Origin: Streptomyces sp. R41
GTDB lineage: Bacteria > Actinomycetota > Actinomycetes > Streptomycetales > Streptomycetaceae
Length of the DNA stretch: 64,000 bases
NCBI RefSeq assembly: GCF_041053055.1
Contig: NZ_CP163443.1
Span: 4,154,001 to 4,218,000, forward strand
Direction of reading: 5' to 3'
Shown: positions 63,224-64,000 of the stretch, piece by piece
Position numbering within the stretch: position 1 is the first letter of the stretch
How the letters are laid out: the number at the start of each line of letters is the position of its first letter
Translations under genes and position numbers: made by a program
The notes under the pieces: generated by a model
The model's database searches: none
Told to the model about the DNA's origin: nothing
Seen by the model: the letters and a program-made list of their open reading frames with translations, nothing else

Positions 63224-64000
63224 GCCGCTCCTCGCACCCGCGCAGCTGCGCCACCGGCACGTACTCGCCCACCGTGTGCGCCAACACCGGGTCCGCGGGG
63301 CCATAGTTGAGCGCCGGGACACCGAGCGCGGCGAACCGGGCGACATCGGTCCAGCCGAGCTTCGGACGGGGCGTCGCACCGAGTACGCCGACGAGCGAGG
63401 CCACGGCTTCCTGGCCGAGCCCGGGCAGGGCGCCGGGCACGACCTCGGTGACCTCGACGTCGTACTCCGGGAAGAGGTCGCGTACGTACGCCTCCGCCTC
63501 TTCGGGTGAACGGCTCGGCGCGAAACGGGAGTTGACCGTGATCACGCACTCGTCGGGGACGACATTGCCCGCGACCCCGGACCGCACGGCGACGGCGTTC
63601 AGCCCTTCCCGGTACTCCAGGCCGTCGATCACGACCCGCGCGGGTGTGTGGTCGGCAAGGCGCTGGAGGACGGCCCCGGCGCGGTGCGCGGCGTTCACGC
63701 CCCTCCAGGCGCGCGCGGTGTGCGCACGCTCGCCGCGCACCGTGATGTCGGCCATCAGTACGCCCTGACAGCCGGCCTCGACCCCGGCGTCGGACGGCTC
63801 CATGAGGATCGCGAAGTCGGCCTTGAGGAGCTCCGGCCGCTCGGCGGCGATCCTGCCGAGCCCGTTGCGGTCGCCCTCGACCTCCTCGCACTCGTAGAAG
63901 ACGTACGTGATGTCGCGCGCGGCCGGCACGGGGACGGTGGCCGCCAGCCGCAGGGCGACCGCGACGCCGCCCTTCATGTCGCAGGCGCCGAGTCCGTACA
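63195..64000 (-). CDS. M20 DapE-like N-succinyl-amino acid desuccinylase (5' end outside window)
   Basis: The C-terminal 268 residues are visible, starting at YGLGACDMKGGVAVAL (metal site Asp). VFYECEEVEGDRNGLGRI holds catalytic Glu pair, and MEPSDAGVEAGCQG, VRGERAHTARAWRGVNAAHRAG, GLEYREGLNAV, KLGWTDVARFAALGVPALNYGP are DapE-type. With the neighbouring racemase and succinyltransferase it probably desuccinylates N-succinyl-L-amino acids. A housekeeping dapE role cannot be excluded. Confidence 0.9.
   Translation of the reverse strand, partial: YGLGACDMKGGVAVALRLAATVPVPAARDITYVFYECEEVEGDRNGLGRIAAERPELLKADFAILMEPSDAGVEAGCQGVLMADITVRGERAHTARAWRGVNAAHRAGAVLQRLADHTPARVVIDGLEYREGLNAVAVRSGVAGNVVPDECVITVNSRFAPSRSPEEAEAYVRDLFPEYDVEVTEVVPGALPGLGQEAVASLVGVLGATPRPKLGWTDVARFAALGVPALNYGPADPVLAHTVGEYVPVAQLRGCEERLRSWLSASP

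Noticed and set aside
59447..63379. A single 1310-codon minus-strand frame spanning racemase, GNAT and PucR regions
   Set aside because: It is the racemase gene extended backwards through the other genes by lack of stops in GC-rich DNA; separate starts and overlapping genes explain the region.

Overview
The window is high-GC DNA from a Streptomyces chromosome. Supporting evidence is codon use with G/C at third positions, an SsgA-like sporulation protein, two DasR-type dre sites next to GlcNAc PTS genes, DUF397/DUF5753 regulator pairs, many small DUF families typical of actinomycetes, and short duplicated intergenic hairpins. Gene order from the PTS genes to hppD and lrp resembles the S. coelicolor SCO29xx core region as I remember it; this was not checked.

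Left part (1-7.5 kb) is accessory and decaying. It holds the 3' part of a DISARM drmB gene, an anti-sigma-like ATPase with an XRE/DUF5753 plus DUF397 pair, a fossil of a graspetide (ATP-grasp peptide) locus, a DUF1062 gene, a broken IS5-family transposase, two tandem small membrane-protein genes behind a perfect MacR-type box, and a truncated alpha/beta hydrolase.

Middle part (7.5-31 kb): hsp20, a tautomerase/MarR divergent pair, a GlxA-type regulator, DUF445, an SGNH hydrolase, a DUF1707 protein, a three-gene ABC-2 exporter, a class A penicillin-binding protein, a guanidinium exporter behind a guanidine-III riboswitch, a GroES-like protein, peroxiredoxin, tRNA-Leu(UAG), rdgB, rph, and the GlcNAc PTS (nagF, nagE1, nagE2) under dre sites.

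Right-middle (30-43 kb): an MBL hydrolase and a MazF-like protein, then a cysteine module (Mec-type JAMM protease, Cys-containing leader peptide, CysO, CysM) with a DUF2017/AosR-like regulator and clpS close by. Next come NAD salvage genes pncB and pncA, a 16-nt tandem repeat field, and a secreted M6 protease.

Right part (43-64 kb): two RDD membrane proteins, ssgG, an FAD-linked oxidase, a TPR protein, a three-subunit cobalt-type nitrile hydratase, a TagC-like protein, hppD with a divergent Lrp regulator, a four-gene betaine/choline-type ABC importer, a vapBC pair, and an S16 protease. It ends with an apparent D-to-L amino acid conversion set: N-succinylamino acid racemase, GNAT succinyltransferase, PucR regulator and DapE-like desuccinylase (cut by the window end).

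Across the window, at least nine genes have the last bases of their coding sequence copied as short imperfect tandem repeats into the 3' flank. At least ten genes look leaderless, with a TANNNT hexamer 6-7 nt before the start codon.
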